Below, in pieces: positions 7,881-16,490 of a stretch of DNA of 64,000 bases. Both the position numbers and the translations under genes were made by a program. The notes beneath the pieces were generated by a model. The model was given only the letters and a program-made list of their open reading frames with translations. It was not told the DNA's origin and ran no database searches. How positions within the stretch are numbered: the stretch's first letter is position 1; each line of letters opens with the position of its first letter. The DNA is taken from contig CAJUPJ010000001.1 of the NCBI GenBank assembly GCA_910588655.1, forward strand, positions 124,001 through 188,000, in the 5' to 3' direction. The DNA is from an uncultured Lachnospiraceae bacterium. GTDB taxonomy: Bacteria; Bacillota; Clostridia; Lachnospirales; Lachnospiraceae.

Positions 7881-9596
7881 TTGGAAAAGAGGAAACGGGT
7901 TTTTAAAAATTTTCTTAAGGGTTTTTGGATTTTTTATGCACTTGCCAGCGTTATTATAACTACTATGAGTGCAGACAAGCTTATTACAAAAGACTATTCT
8001 GGAATTTCAAAATATGTCCCGCTCGATGATTTATGGGATATAGTAATAAATGATGAATTATATAGTGATGTTTCCCTTGGCAGTTTCCACTTTGATACAG
8101 CAGGCAAAGGCGATATTATTTTAATGCAGCGTAAAATACCTGATGACTGGCAGACTTCAGAGGGTGTCTTGCGTATACATACAAAACAGGCAGCAGTTGA
8201 AGTATTTATTAATGGCCAGATGGTCTATGAATATGGCTATGACCGTTTTATGGAAGGAAAAACTGTTGGCACTGGCTACCAGTTTGTTGATTTTCCCAAT
8301 AATTATAAAGGAAAGACATTAGTAATTAAATTTTGCGTAACAGAAGATAATGTTTTTTCAAAATTAGACCCTATACGTATTTATGACTGGAAAGATGCAT
8401 ACAGGGTCATTATGACAGAAAACAGAATTCCATTGTTTTTAGGAAGCTTCCTGGTTATTTTTGGGCTTGTAACTGGTGTAATTACAATTATTGTACTGGC
8501 AGTTTCCACAAAGTTTTTAAAAATATTCTGTGTTTCCATGTTTTCAATCTGCATGGGGTTATGGACATTATGTTATTATGATGTTATTTTAATTTTCTCT
8601 ATACCGCTTTACTCCGTTTCACTGCTGGAGTATGTTTCTTTATACCTGTTGCCAATACCAATGACAGTTTATATGTATAGTGATGTTGCCAGCCTGGAGA
8701 ACAGAGTTTTAAAAATACTATACTGGCTGCTTCTGTCAGTACAGCTTAGCTTTATAACTGTAGCGATGGTATTACATACAATGGATATTGTACATTTTGC
8801 TGCTACCCTTAAATATATGCATATAATTATTATATGCAGCCTTGTTTATTTCTTTATGGTATTGATACTTAACTTAAAGGCTAAAAAGAAGAAAAATAAA
8901 TTTTTCCTGGCTGGTATGCTTTTTATTATAATATGTATTGCATATGACCTGGCTGGCTACTGCCTGGAACGCTATTCAGGCTACAGCCCTTTTAATCTTA
9001 AAGGTGTATCTTCTATAGGTGTAATGGTATTTGTTTTTATACTTATTATTGCTTTTTATATGGACATGACTAAAAAAGCAATGCAGGAAACAGAACGCAA
9101 TTCACTGCTTAAAAGTGCATATACTGATGAACTGACACAGCTTCATAACAGGCGCTATTGTAAAGAATTTATGCAAAAAATTGATAAAGGAAGTACAAAA
9201 GGATATACTGTATTCTGTTTTGACTTAAATAATTTAAAAGTTATGAATGATACATATGGGCATGCAAAAGGAGACCTGCTGATACAAAGTGCAGCAGAAG
9301 TTATCCAGGAAACATTCGGAAATTATGGGATTGTTGCAAGAATGGGTGGTGATGAGTTTGCTGCTGTCCTGGAAACATCTGATGAAAGCCAGGTGATGAT
9401 AATGGTAAGTAACCTTCATAAAAATATTAACAGGAAAAATGCAGAAACAGAAAACCTGGATATGTCTATGGCATATGGATATGCATGTGGCAGCCAGGAC
9501 GAGCAGGAAATAGAGAAATTATACCAGCTGGCTGATAACCGTATGTATGAACATAAAGAAAAAATGAAAAAAGCGGGGCTGGCAGCAGCAAGATAG
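7881..9596 (+). CDS. Membrane-bound diguanylate cyclase (GGDEF)
   Basis: 571 residues, TTG start with GGAAGGGG upstream. Residues 10-32 form one membrane helix, followed by an extracytoplasmic domain of about 140 residues resembling a beta-sandwich. Next comes a run of about seven or eight membrane helices (about 185-400) like 7TM diverse sensor modules, then a GGDEF domain. The active-site motif GGDEF is intact (about residue 489, in RMGGDEFAAV), so cyclic di-GMP synthesis is expected. The RxxD product-inhibition site normally just before it is absent (GNYG instead), so feedback inhibition may be lacking. The input signal is unknown. The gene is monocistronic and is followed by a core-deleted repeat. 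Confidence 0.9.
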   Translation: MEKRKRVFKNFLKGFWIFYALASVIITTMSADKLITKDYSGISKYVPLDDLWDIVINDELYSDVSLGSFHFDTAGKGDIILMQRKIPDDWQTSEGVLRIHTKQAAVEVFINGQMVYEYGYDRFMEGKTVGTGYQFVDFPNNYKGKTLVIKFCVTEDNVFSKLDPIRIYDWKDAYRVIMTENRIPLFLGSFLVIFGLVTGVITIIVLAVSTKFLKIFCVSMFSICMGLWTLCYYDVILIFSIPLYSVSLLEYVSLYLLPIPMTVYMYSDVASLENRVLKILYWLLLSVQLSFITVAMVLHTMDIVHFAATLKYMHIIIICSLVYFFMVLILNLKAKKKKNKFFLAGMLFIIICIAYDLAGYCLERYSGYSPFNLKGVSSIGVMVFVFILIIAFYMDMTKKAMQETERNSLLKSAYTDELTQLHNRRYCKEFMQKIDKGSTKGYTVFCFDLNNLKVMNDTYGHAKGDLLIQSAAEVIQETFGNYGIVARMGGDEFAAVLETSDESQVMIMVSNLHKNINRKNAETENLDMSMAYGYACGSQDEQEIEKLYQLADNRMYEHKEKMKKAGLAAAR

Positions 9597-9602
9597 AAAA
9601 AT

Positions 9603-9690
9603 ATATTTACAGTTATCTTGTGCTGGTGTGTTATGGCAAAATACCAGAAAAAACATAAACTAGCAGGTTTGGCAGGATAACTGGGAATTT
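9603..9690. repeat. Core-deleted copy of the dispersed hairpin element
   Basis: TTTACAGTTATC at the left and GATAACTGGGAATTT at the right form terminal inverted repeats. Inside, the two arms of the family are joined directly (GCTGGTGTGTTATGGC next to AAAATACCAGAAAAAACATAAAC), and the core is missing. The 20-bp motif GAATTTATGAAACAGACGTG overlaps the right end. Confidence 0.7.
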
Positions 9691-9751
9691 ATGAAACAGA
9701 CGTGAAGGATTGCTATAAATTATTTGAAAAAGTTATATAAGTTGATATAAT
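9685..9751 (+). promoter_or_regulatory. Motif plus sigma-A promoter of the toxin-antitoxin pair
   Basis: The motif GAATTTATGAAACAGACGTG (9685-9704) is followed by an 18-bp gap, TTTGAA (9723-9728), a 17-bp spacer and TATAAT (9746-9751). The motif ends 42 bp before the first base of the -10 box, the same distance as at four other promoters in the window. The start codon of the antitoxin gene is 36 bp downstream. Confidence 0.65.
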
Positions 9752-9786
9752 GATGTTGGAGTTAAATAAGAAAGAGAGATTATAAT

Positions 9787-9999
9787 ATGAGTAATAGAGA
9801 AAGAATAATAGAACTGCTTGATGTTATACCAGATTATAAGATTGGTTATGTATTAGCATATGTCCAGGGAGTTGCTGCTGATGAAGAAGCAGATGACATT
9901 TTTTGTCAAAAAATGGTAGAAAATTATGAAAATGCGCCAGAAGGTGATAAGGAAGATATTCCTCTTGAAGAATGTAAGAAGGAATGGGGGCTTGTTTGA
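9787..9999 (+). CDS. Probable antitoxin of a RelE-type toxin
   Basis: 70 residues, acidic, with no recognisable ribbon-helix-helix motif at the N-terminus. It has a helical region (RERIIELLDVIPDYKIGYVLAYVQGVAADEEADD) and a charged tail (EGDKEDIPLEECKKEWGLV), the part that usually wraps a RelE toxin. The identification rests mainly on position: its TGA overlaps the ATG of a clear RelE-family gene. Antitoxins of this kind neutralise the toxin and often co-repress the operon. An RBS-like AGAGAG lies upstream. Confidence 0.7.
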   Translation: MSNRERIIELLDVIPDYKIGYVLAYVQGVAADEEADDIFCQKMVENYENAPEGDKEDIPLEECKKEWGLV

Positions 10000-10250
10000 T
10001 GTATCAAATTATCATCAAAAAGAAAGCTAAAAAATTTATTGATAAACTGTCTGCTAATGAGAGAAGAAGGATAGTACTTGCTATAGAACAGCTCCCAGAA
10101 GGTGAGGATATAAAGAGATTAAAGGGACACAATGGATTATTAAGGCTGCGTATTGGTGGTTATCGGATTATTTATTCTGTAGATAATGGGAAATTGGTTG
10201 TTTATGTTATAGATATAGATAATCGTGGTGATATATATAAGAAATATTAG
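9999..10250 (+). CDS. RelE/ParE-superfamily toxin
   Basis: 83 residues from the ATG at 9999, which overlaps the antitoxin stop (TGATG). The sequence MYQIIIKKKAKKFIDKLSAN, the central LKGHNGLLRLRIGGYRIIYSVD and the ending VYVIDIDNRGDIYKKY are classic for RelE/ParE small beta-sheet toxins. Basic residues K, R and R in KGHNGLLRLRIGGYR and the terminal tyrosine fit the ribosome-dependent mRNase subgroup. Cleavage of mRNA in the ribosomal A site is therefore likely but not proven. An in-frame ATG five codons upstream is less likely because it sits inside the antitoxin gene with a poor RBS. Confidence 0.88.
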   Translation: MYQIIIKKKAKKFIDKLSANERRRIVLAIEQLPEGEDIKRLKGHNGLLRLRIGGYRIIYSVDNGKLVVYVIDIDNRGDIYKKY

Positions 10251-10284
10251 CAGGACAAGATAAAAACAATTAGCAAGACAGCAC

Positions 10285-10317
10285 AAAAGGAGGCATATTG
10301 CTTGTAAATATGCCTCC
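10285..10317 (-). terminator. Rho-independent terminator of the aldo/keto reductase gene
   Basis: Perfect 11-bp stem GGAGGCATATT / AATATGCCTCC with a seven-base loop, followed on the minus strand by TTTTGTG. It lies about 85 bp beyond the minus-strand gene. A second imperfect hairpin (GCAATTTGCATG-TAAA-CATGCATTGC, about 10350-10376) lies between it and the gene. Confidence 0.7.
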
Positions 10318-10402
10318 TGTGGTGTTTGGCGGGCCAGGCCAGCGCAATTTGCATGTAAACATGCATTGCTATATACTTTTGACCCTGGTATCATATAATA
10401 AA

Positions 10403-11545
10403 TTAAATATCTTTTGCATTAGCAAGTTTATTTGCAAAATCGCTCATAGCTTCTGATATTTTTATCTGCTGTGGACAGACTGCTTCACAACTGCGGCAGC
10501 CAATACATGCTGACGGATGCTTTTCTTCTGGTACTGCCATTAATGCCATTGGTGCTATAAAACCTCCGCCAGTAAAATTATGTTCATTATAAAGCTTTAT
10601 AAGCCCAGGTATGTCTAAGCCTTTTGGGCAGTGGCTTGTACAGTAATGGCAGGCTGTACAAGGAAGGCGTCTGCTTAAAATGCCATCTGCAATTCCAAGA
10701 AGCATGTCCATTTCTTCTTTTGAAAGAGGTTTTTCTGTACTAAATGTCTTAATATTATCCTGTACCTGTTTAAAATCTGACATGCCAGAAAGTATCATTG
10801 TAACACCTTCTATGCTTTGCAGGAAACGGAAAGCCCATGCTGGTATTTCCTCTTCAGGACGCATACCTGTAAGTTTTTCTTCTATATCATCTGAAAGTTT
10901 TGCAAGTTTGCCGCCACGCAAAGGCTCCATAACCCATACTGGAATGTTACGCTTGTTTAAAAGTTCTACTTTTGCTTTGGCATTCTGGAATGACCAGTCA
11001 ATATAATTAAGCTGTATCTGGCAGAATTCCATTTTATCACCATATGCTTTAAGAAAACGCTCAAGGATTTCATAATTTCCATGTATAGAAAAACCAAGAT
11101 GGCGTATGCGCCCATTCTCTTTCTGCTCTGTAAGGTACTTGAATATGCCATACTTTTCATCAAGGTAGGCATCAATATTCATTTCACAAACATTATGGAA
11201 TAAATAAAAGTCAAAATAATCCACACCACATTTTTCTAACTGTTTTTCAAATATTTCCTGGACTTTATCCATATTTGACAGGTCATATCCTGGAAACTTT
11301 GAAGCAAGATAAAAGCTGTCACGTGGATAGGATTTAAGCACCTTGCCCATTACAATTTCCGAATTTCCGCTATGGTAGCCCCATGCTGTATCAAAATAAT
11401 TAATGCCATTCTTTATAGCATAGTCAACCATTTCTGCTGTTTTTGCTTCATCAATCTTTGAATCATCGCCATCAAAAACAGGAAGCCTCATTGTACCCAT
11501 GCCAAGTGCTGAAAGTGTAATATCCTGGAATTCTTTAGTTACCAT
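10403..11545 (-). CDS. Aldo/keto reductase with C-terminal 4Fe-4S ferredoxin domain
   Basis: 380 residues. The N-terminal 270 or so form an aldo/keto reductase barrel (LGMGTMRLP, FDTAWGYHSGNSE with the catalytic Tyr, and the lysine in YLASKFPG). The C-terminal part carries two cysteine clusters, CTACHYCTSHCPKG and CIGCRSCEAVCPQ, for 4Fe-4S centres. This fusion is common in strict anaerobes and is thought to couple carbonyl reduction to ferredoxin-type electron carriers. The physiological substrate is unknown. It is monocistronic on the minus strand, with its own terminator and a palindrome GGAAAcTTTCC near 11590 in the upstream region. Confidence 0.92.
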   Translation of the reverse strand: MVTKEFQDITLSALGMGTMRLPVFDGDDSKIDEAKTAEMVDYAIKNGINYFDTAWGYHSGNSEIVMGKVLKSYPRDSFYLASKFPGYDLSNMDKVQEIFEKQLEKCGVDYFDFYLFHNVCEMNIDAYLDEKYGIFKYLTEQKENGRIRHLGFSIHGNYEILERFLKAYGDKMEFCQIQLNYIDWSFQNAKAKVELLNKRNIPVWVMEPLRGGKLAKLSDDIEEKLTGMRPEEEIPAWAFRFLQSIEGVTMILSGMSDFKQVQDNIKTFSTEKPLSKEEMDMLLGIADGILSRRLPCTACHYCTSHCPKGLDIPGLIKLYNEHNFTGGGFIAPMALMAVPEEKHPSACIGCRSCEAVCPQQIKISEAMSDFANKLANAKDI

Positions 11546-11666
11546 TATTTAATTTCCTTTCTTTGTAATTTAGTTGTAACAAGAATGTTGGAAACTTTCC
11601 TGTTTTAAAATAATAATAAATCTATTATATACTTTTTTTGGAATATACACAACATTAAAGAGATAG

Positions 11667-11968
11667 ATTTTCCAGTTATCTTAATATTTTAGCTTTTTGT
11701 GGATTTATGGGTTTATAATGGCAGGTTTCGCGTGCCATGATGCCAGCAATATTCCGTAAAATGGGCACTTTAACCCCGCCGGCATTTAAGCCCGCATGTT
11801 CCAGGGGAAAACGTAAGTTTTCTTTGGGATATGCGGGTTTTATGTGCCGTTGCGTGGGTTAATGTAGCGGGAGCGTGCCCTTTTACGGAATATTACTGGC
11901 TCTGGCACAGAAACCGTCCGTCCATCACCCACAAAACCCCGCACAAACACCAGATAACTGGAAATTTA
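11667..11968 (+). repeat. Full-length dispersed hairpin element, copy A
   Basis: About 300 bp. Outer inverted ends are TTTTCCAGTTATCT and AGATAACTGGAAA. Nested inside are GCCAGCAATATTCCGTAAAA and its partner, then GGGCAC/GTGCCC, TTAACCC/GGGTTAA, CGGCAT/ATGTGCCG and CCCGCAT/ATGCGGG, with a long apical stem. The strand-specific bulge reads GTAGC-GGGA-GCGTGCCC. The core sense strand is plus. A degenerate motif overlaps its right end and leads into the purM promoter. Confidence 0.85.
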
Positions 11969-12027
11969 TTAAATAGTCAGGAATTATGTATTTTTTCAAT
12001 GACAAACAGATTTCTTTATGGTACAAT
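11961..12027 (+). promoter_or_regulatory. Degenerate motif plus sigma-A promoter of the purM operon
   Basis: GAAATTTATTAAATAGTCAG (11961-11980) resembles the conserved motif. After exactly 18 bp come ATGACA (11999-12004), a 17-bp spacer and TACAAT (12022-12027) in the context TTTATGGTACAAT. The same 13 bases occur at the Sel1 gene promoter. No purine riboswitch aptamer or PurR-type box was recognised between here and purM. Confidence 0.65.
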
Positions 12028-12153
12028 TAAATAGATTTTGGAAAAATTTAATAAAAATTGCCCTTGAGCATGTTTGGAAGTGCTTATTGCTGCATATTCA
12101 GACCAGGGGGATAAATTTTCAAATGCGCTCTTACAGGCAGAATGGAGGCAGTA

Positions 12154-13182
12154 ATGGATTACAAAAATGCAGGTGTTGACATTGAAGCAGGCTACAAGGC
12201 CGTTGAACTTATGAAAAAGCATATTGACAGTACTATGCGTAGTGAAGTATTGGGAGGGATTGGCGGTTTTTCAGGTGCATTTTCAATAGAACCATTTAAG
12301 AAAATGGAAGAGCCAGTGCTTGTGTCAGGGACAGATGGTGTTGGGACTAAGTTAAAAATTGCCTTTGAGATGGACAAACATGATACAGTAGGGATTGACT
12401 GTGTTGCAATGTGTGTAAATGACATTGCGTGTACTGGGGGAGAGCCATTATTCTTTCTTGATTATATAGCATGTGGAAAAAATGAGCCAGATAAAATTGC
12501 GGGTATTGTAAGTGGCATTGCTGAAGGATGCAGGCAGTCAGGCGCTGCACTTATTGGTGGTGAAACAGCGGAGATGCCTGGTTTTTATCCTGCTGATGAG
12601 TATGACCTTGCCGGGTTTGCAGTTGGCATTGCAGACCGTAAGAGAATGATTACAGGGGAAAATATAAAGCCAGGTGATGTTATAGTTGGAATTGCATCAT
12701 CAGGTATACACAGTAATGGTTTTTCACTTGTGCGCAAGGTGTTTGATGTTAGTAAAGAGAACCTTTCAAGAACTTTTGAATCGCTTGGTGGAAGAAGCCT
12801 TGGTGAAGCACTTCTTGAACCTACAAAAATATATGTTAATGCATTAAGGACAGTTAAAGAGGGTGGTGTTACCATAAAAGGATGCTGCCATATTACAGGT
12901 GGTGGTTTTTATGAAAATATACCACGTATGCTGCCGCAGAATGTAAATGCACAGATAAAGACAGACAGTTATGAAGTACCTTCTATATTCAATATGCTTG
13001 CAAAAGATGGTGATATTGCAAGGGAGGCAATGTATAACACATTTAATATGGGTATCGGGATGATGATTGCAATAAATGAAGCCGATGCAGATAAGGCCGC
13101 CAGCCTTATAAATGCGTCAGGACAGACTGCGTATATAGTTGGTGAAATAACAGAAGGTGAAAAAGGGATTACATTAGTATAA
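12154..13182 (+). CDS. purM: Phosphoribosylformylglycinamidine cyclo-ligase (AIR synthetase)
   Basis: 342 residues from the ATG at 12154, chosen because GGAGG lies five bases upstream and the protein then begins MDYKNAGVDIEAGYKAVELM, the usual PurM start. An in-frame ATG four codons earlier overlaps that RBS. The enzyme closes the imidazole ring of FGAM with ATP to give AIR. Recognised blocks are SGTDGVGTKLKIA, DCVAMCVNDIACTGGEPLFFLDY and GGETAEMPGFY, plus the C-terminal HITGGGFYENIPRMLP. It is the first gene of purM-purN-purD-glyA, which together cover three purine steps and one-carbon supply. Confidence 0.97.
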   Translation: MDYKNAGVDIEAGYKAVELMKKHIDSTMRSEVLGGIGGFSGAFSIEPFKKMEEPVLVSGTDGVGTKLKIAFEMDKHDTVGIDCVAMCVNDIACTGGEPLFFLDYIACGKNEPDKIAGIVSGIAEGCRQSGAALIGGETAEMPGFYPADEYDLAGFAVGIADRKRMITGENIKPGDVIVGIASSGIHSNGFSLVRKVFDVSKENLSRTFESLGGRSLGEALLEPTKIYVNALRTVKEGGVTIKGCCHITGGGFYENIPRMLPQNVNAQIKTDSYEVPSIFNMLAKDGDIAREAMYNTFNMGIGMMIAINEADADKAASLINASGQTAYIVGEITEGEKGITLV

Positions 13183-13202
13183 TAGAAAGGCATGGTATTA
13201 AT

Positions 13203-13826
13203 ATGCAGAAGATAGCTGTATGTGTTTCTGGCGGTGGTACTAACCTTCAGGCAATTATAGACAGGATTGCAGATGGCACTATTAAGAATACGGAGATTGC
13301 TGTAGTTATAAGTAATAAAAAGGATGCATTTGCGCTTGAACGCGCCAGGAATGCAGGGCTGCCTGCTGTCTGTGCCAGCCCTAAGGATTACCCGGACAGG
13401 GAAGGCTTTGCAGATGCAATGATAAGAATATTCCAGGAATACAATGCAGACCTTATAGTGTTTGCTGGTTATCTTGTAGTAGTTCCTGGCAAGATAATTA
13501 AAGAGTACAAGAACCGTATAATTAATATCCATCCTTCACTTATCCCTGCACATTGCGGTATGGGATATTATGGGTTAAAAGTACATGAAAGTGTACTTGC
13601 TGCTGGCAATAAGGTAACAGGTGCTACAGTACATTTTGTAGACGAGGAAGCCGACCATGGGCCAATTATACTTCAAAAAGCAGTAGAAGTGTGTGAAGGT
13701 GATACCCCTGGAATATTACAGAAACGTGTAATGGAACAGGCGGAATGGAAGATACTCCCAGAAGCCATTAATTTAATTGGTGAAGGAAGGGTATATATAG
13801 AAAATGGCATTGCACATATAAAATAG
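13203..13826 (+). CDS. purN: Phosphoribosylglycinamide formyltransferase, folate-dependent
   Basis: 207 residues, typical length. PurN transfers a formyl group from 10-formyl-tetrahydrofolate to GAR. The N-terminus (MQKIAVCVSGGGTNLQAIID) binds the phosphate, and the catalytic Asn-His-Asp set is visible as INIHPSLIP (N and H) and VHFVDEEADHGPI (D). It starts 20 bp after purM with AGAAAGG upstream. The formyl donor derives from methylene-THF made by GlyA, encoded two genes downstream. Confidence 0.96.
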   Translation: MQKIAVCVSGGGTNLQAIIDRIADGTIKNTEIAVVISNKKDAFALERARNAGLPAVCASPKDYPDREGFADAMIRIFQEYNADLIVFAGYLVVVPGKIIKEYKNRIINIHPSLIPAHCGMGYYGLKVHESVLAAGNKVTGATVHFVDEEADHGPIILQKAVEVCEGDTPGILQKRVMEQAEWKILPEAINLIGEGRVYIENGIAHIK

Positions 13827-13896
13827 CCGCAAGAACGCTGGAAGTGTTCTTAAATTCTATGGCATGTACCAGAACAAGAGGAGGCAGATAAACAAT

Positions 13897-15168
13897 ATGA
13901 AAGTTTTAATAGTTGGAAGCGGTGGGCGTGAACATGCCATTGCTTATAGTGTTTCTAAAAGTAAAAGAGCAGACAAGATTTACTGTGCACCAGGCAATGG
14001 AGGGATTGCAGGAATTGCAGAATGTGTAAATATATCTGCAATGGAATTTGACAGGCTTGCAGACTTTGCACAGGATAATGGGATAGACCTTACAATAATC
14101 GGCATGGATGACCCGCTTGTAGGAGGAATTGTGGATGTATTTGAGGCAAGGGGGCTGAGGGTATTCGGGCCACGTAAAAATGCAGCAATAATTGAAGGCT
14201 CAAAGGGGTTTTCAAAAGACCTTATGAAAAAATACAATATACCTACATGCCATTATGAGAAATTTACATCCCCTGAAGAAGCTATTTTATATCTTGAAAA
14301 TGCCAGTTTCCCTGTTGTATTAAAAGCAGACGGGCTTGCGCTGGGCAAGGGTGTGCTTATTTGTAATAATTTACAGGAAGCAGAAGCAGGTGTTGCCGCA
14401 CTTATGCTTGATAAACAGTTTGGTGATGCAGGAGATACTATTGTAATAGAAGATTTTATTACAGGACCGGAAGTATCTGTTTTATGTTTCTGTGATGGCA
14501 CACATATTAAACCTATGACAAGTGCACAAGACCATAAGCGTGCAAAGGATGGTGACCAGGGGCTTAATACTGGCGGCATGGGTACATTTTCGCCAAGCCC
14601 GTTTTATACAGAAGAGATACAGAAGTTCTGTGAGGAAAAGATTTACCAGCCAACGATGGATGCTATGAAGGCAGAGGGAAGGGACTTTACAGGAGTGCTT
14701 TTTGCAGGGCTTATGCTGACAGAGGAAGGCCCGCGTGTACTTGAATATAATGCCAGGTTTGGTGACCCGGAAGCCCAGGTAGTCCTTCCGCGTATGAAAA
14801 ATGACATTTTAGATGTAATTGATGCCTGTATAGACGGGAAGCTTGACCAGATTGAACTGGAATTTGAAGATAATGCGGCTGTATGTGTTGTACTTGCATC
14901 AGATGGTTATCCAGAACATTATGAGAAAGGCAAGCTTATAACTGGCCTTGAAAATTTTGATGGAAAAGATGGCTATTATGTATTCCATGCAGGTACTAAA
15001 AAGACAGAAGATGGAATAGTTACAAACGGGGGCAGGGTACTTGGTGTTACAGCCAAAGGTACAGACCTTAAAGAAGCAAGGGCAAATGCGTATAAAGCAA
15101 CAGAGTGGGTAGAATTTGATAATAAATATATGCGCAGTGATATTGGGAAATCTATTGACCAGGCGTAG
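13897..15168 (+). CDS. purD: Phosphoribosylamine-glycine ligase (GAR synthetase)
   Basis: 423 residues from the ATG at 13897 (MKVLIVGSGGREHAI, the standard PurD start). GAGGAGG lies about 12 bases upstream. An in-frame ATG 11 codons earlier precedes that RBS and is unlikely. The ATP-grasp ligase joins glycine to phosphoribosylamine. Blocks seen are VLKADGLALGKGV, VLCFCDGTHIKPMTSAQDHKR, NTGGMGTFSPSP and RFGDPEAQVVLPRM. GlyA, next in the operon, supplies its substrate glycine. Confidence 0.97.
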   Translation: MKVLIVGSGGREHAIAYSVSKSKRADKIYCAPGNGGIAGIAECVNISAMEFDRLADFAQDNGIDLTIIGMDDPLVGGIVDVFEARGLRVFGPRKNAAIIEGSKGFSKDLMKKYNIPTCHYEKFTSPEEAILYLENASFPVVLKADGLALGKGVLICNNLQEAEAGVAALMLDKQFGDAGDTIVIEDFITGPEVSVLCFCDGTHIKPMTSAQDHKRAKDGDQGLNTGGMGTFSPSPFYTEEIQKFCEEKIYQPTMDAMKAEGRDFTGVLFAGLMLTEEGPRVLEYNARFGDPEAQVVLPRMKNDILDVIDACIDGKLDQIELEFEDNAAVCVVLASDGYPEHYEKGKLITGLENFDGKDGYYVFHAGTKKTEDGIVTNGGRVLGVTAKGTDLKEARANAYKATEWVEFDNKYMRSDIGKSIDQA

Positions 15169-15182
15169 ACAGGAGGAAAAAC

Positions 15183-16421
15183 ATGTATTCATTTGATGAA
15201 GTTAAAAATTTTGACCCGGAAATAGCAAAGGCTATAGAGCTTGAGACAGGAAGACAGAGGGATAATATAGAACTTATTGCTTCTGAAAACCTTGTAAGCA
15301 AGGCTGTTATGGCAGCAATGGGAAGCACACTTACTAATAAATATGCAGAAGGATATCCAGGCAAAAGGTACTATGGCGGATGCCAGTTTGTTGATATTGC
15401 AGAAGACCTTGCAAGGGACAGGGCAATGGAACTTTTTGGCTGCACATATGCTAATGTCCAGCCACATTCAGGTGCACAGGCAAACATGACAGTATTTTTT
15501 GCACTTTTAGAGCCTGGCGATACATTTATGGGCATGAACCTTGACCACGGCGGACACCTTACACATGGAAGCCCTGTAAACCTTTCTGGCAAATATTTTA
15601 AATGTGTGCCTTATGGTGTAAATGATGATGGTTTTATTGATTATGATGAAGTAGAACGCATTGCCAAAGAGAACAAACCTAAGTTAATAATAGCAGGTGC
15701 AAGTGCATATGCGCGTAAAATTGATTTTAAGCGTTTCAGGGAGATTGCAGACAGTGTTGGTGCGTACCTTATGGTTGATATGGCACATATTGCAGGGCTT
15801 GTTGCATCAGGATACCATGAAAGCCCTATACCTTATGCACATGTTACAACAACTACTACACATAAAACACTGCGTGGGCCACGTGGCGGCATGATACTTT
15901 CAAGCAAGGAATTTGCAGAGGAGCATAAACTTAATAAATCATTATTCCCTGGAATACAGGGCGGGCCGCTTATGCATGTTATTGCTGCAAAGGCAGTATG
16001 CTTTAAAGAAGCATTAGACCCTTCATTTAAAGAATATGGTAAAAATATAATTGACAATGCACAGGCGCTTTGCAAAGGATTGCAGGACAGGGGCATTAAA
16101 ATTGTATCTGGCGGCACAGACAACCACCTTATGCTTGTAGACCTTGCAGATAAGGGGCTTACAGGTAAGGAAGTTGAAAAGTGGCTGGATGAAGCGCATA
16201 TTACATGTAATAAAAATACAATTCCAAATGACCCACAGTCACCATTTGTAACAAGCGGTATACGTCTTGGTACTGCTGCAATTACAACAAGGGGCTTTAA
16301 TACAGATGATGCAGATAAGGTTGCAGAAGCAATTGCAATGGTTATTGAAAATCCAGAAGGCAATAAGGCAAAGGCAGCAGAAATTGTTAAATCATTAACA
16401 GATAAATATCCGCTTTATTAA
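15183..16421 (+). CDS. glyA: Serine hydroxymethyltransferase
   Basis: 412 residues. It converts serine and THF to glycine and 5,10-methylene-THF. The PLP lysine is K228 in TTTTTHKTLRGPRGG, and other hallmarks are LIASEN, GYPGKRYYGGC and VDMAHIAGLVASG. AGGAGGAAAAAC precedes the ATG, and the gap after purD is 14 bp. Both products feed the operon: glycine to PurD and, after oxidation to 10-formyl-THF, one carbon to PurN. A strong terminator follows, making glyA the last gene. Confidence 0.97.
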   Translation: MYSFDEVKNFDPEIAKAIELETGRQRDNIELIASENLVSKAVMAAMGSTLTNKYAEGYPGKRYYGGCQFVDIAEDLARDRAMELFGCTYANVQPHSGAQANMTVFFALLEPGDTFMGMNLDHGGHLTHGSPVNLSGKYFKCVPYGVNDDGFIDYDEVERIAKENKPKLIIAGASAYARKIDFKRFREIADSVGAYLMVDMAHIAGLVASGYHESPIPYAHVTTTTTHKTLRGPRGGMILSSKEFAEEHKLNKSLFPGIQGGPLMHVIAAKAVCFKEALDPSFKEYGKNIIDNAQALCKGLQDRGIKIVSGGTDNHLMLVDLADKGLTGKEVEKWLDEAHITCNKNTIPNDPQSPFVTSGIRLGTAAITTRGFNTDDADKVAEAIAMVIENPEGNKAKAAEIVKSLTDKYPLY

Positions 16422-16449
16422 TATTGGTTAATAAATATATATATTATTG

Positions 16450-16485
16450 TTCCAGGCAGACAAATCCTGCCTGGAATTGTTTTTT
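16450..16485 (+). terminator. Rho-independent terminator of the purM-purN-purD-glyA operon
   Basis: Perfect 10-bp stem TTCCAGGCAG / CTGCCTGGAA with loop ACAAATC, followed by TTGTTTTTT. It lies 28 bp after the glyA stop and just before the convergent TetR gene. Confidence 0.9.
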
Positions 16486-16490
16486 AACTT

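Noticed and set aside
11667..11968. Integron attC sites or retron msr-msd
   Set aside because: There is no integrase, no reverse transcriptase and no cassette array, and the core does not match the attC R/L box layout.
11831..12034. Open frame of 67 codons inside repeat copy A
   Set aside because: It overlaps the structured core and right arm; similar frames are not conserved in other copies, so it is a by-product of the repeat.
11960..12153. Purine riboswitch or PurR box before purM
   Set aside because: No aptamer-like three-way junction or conserved purine-riboswitch core could be found; only a promoter and the motif are visible.
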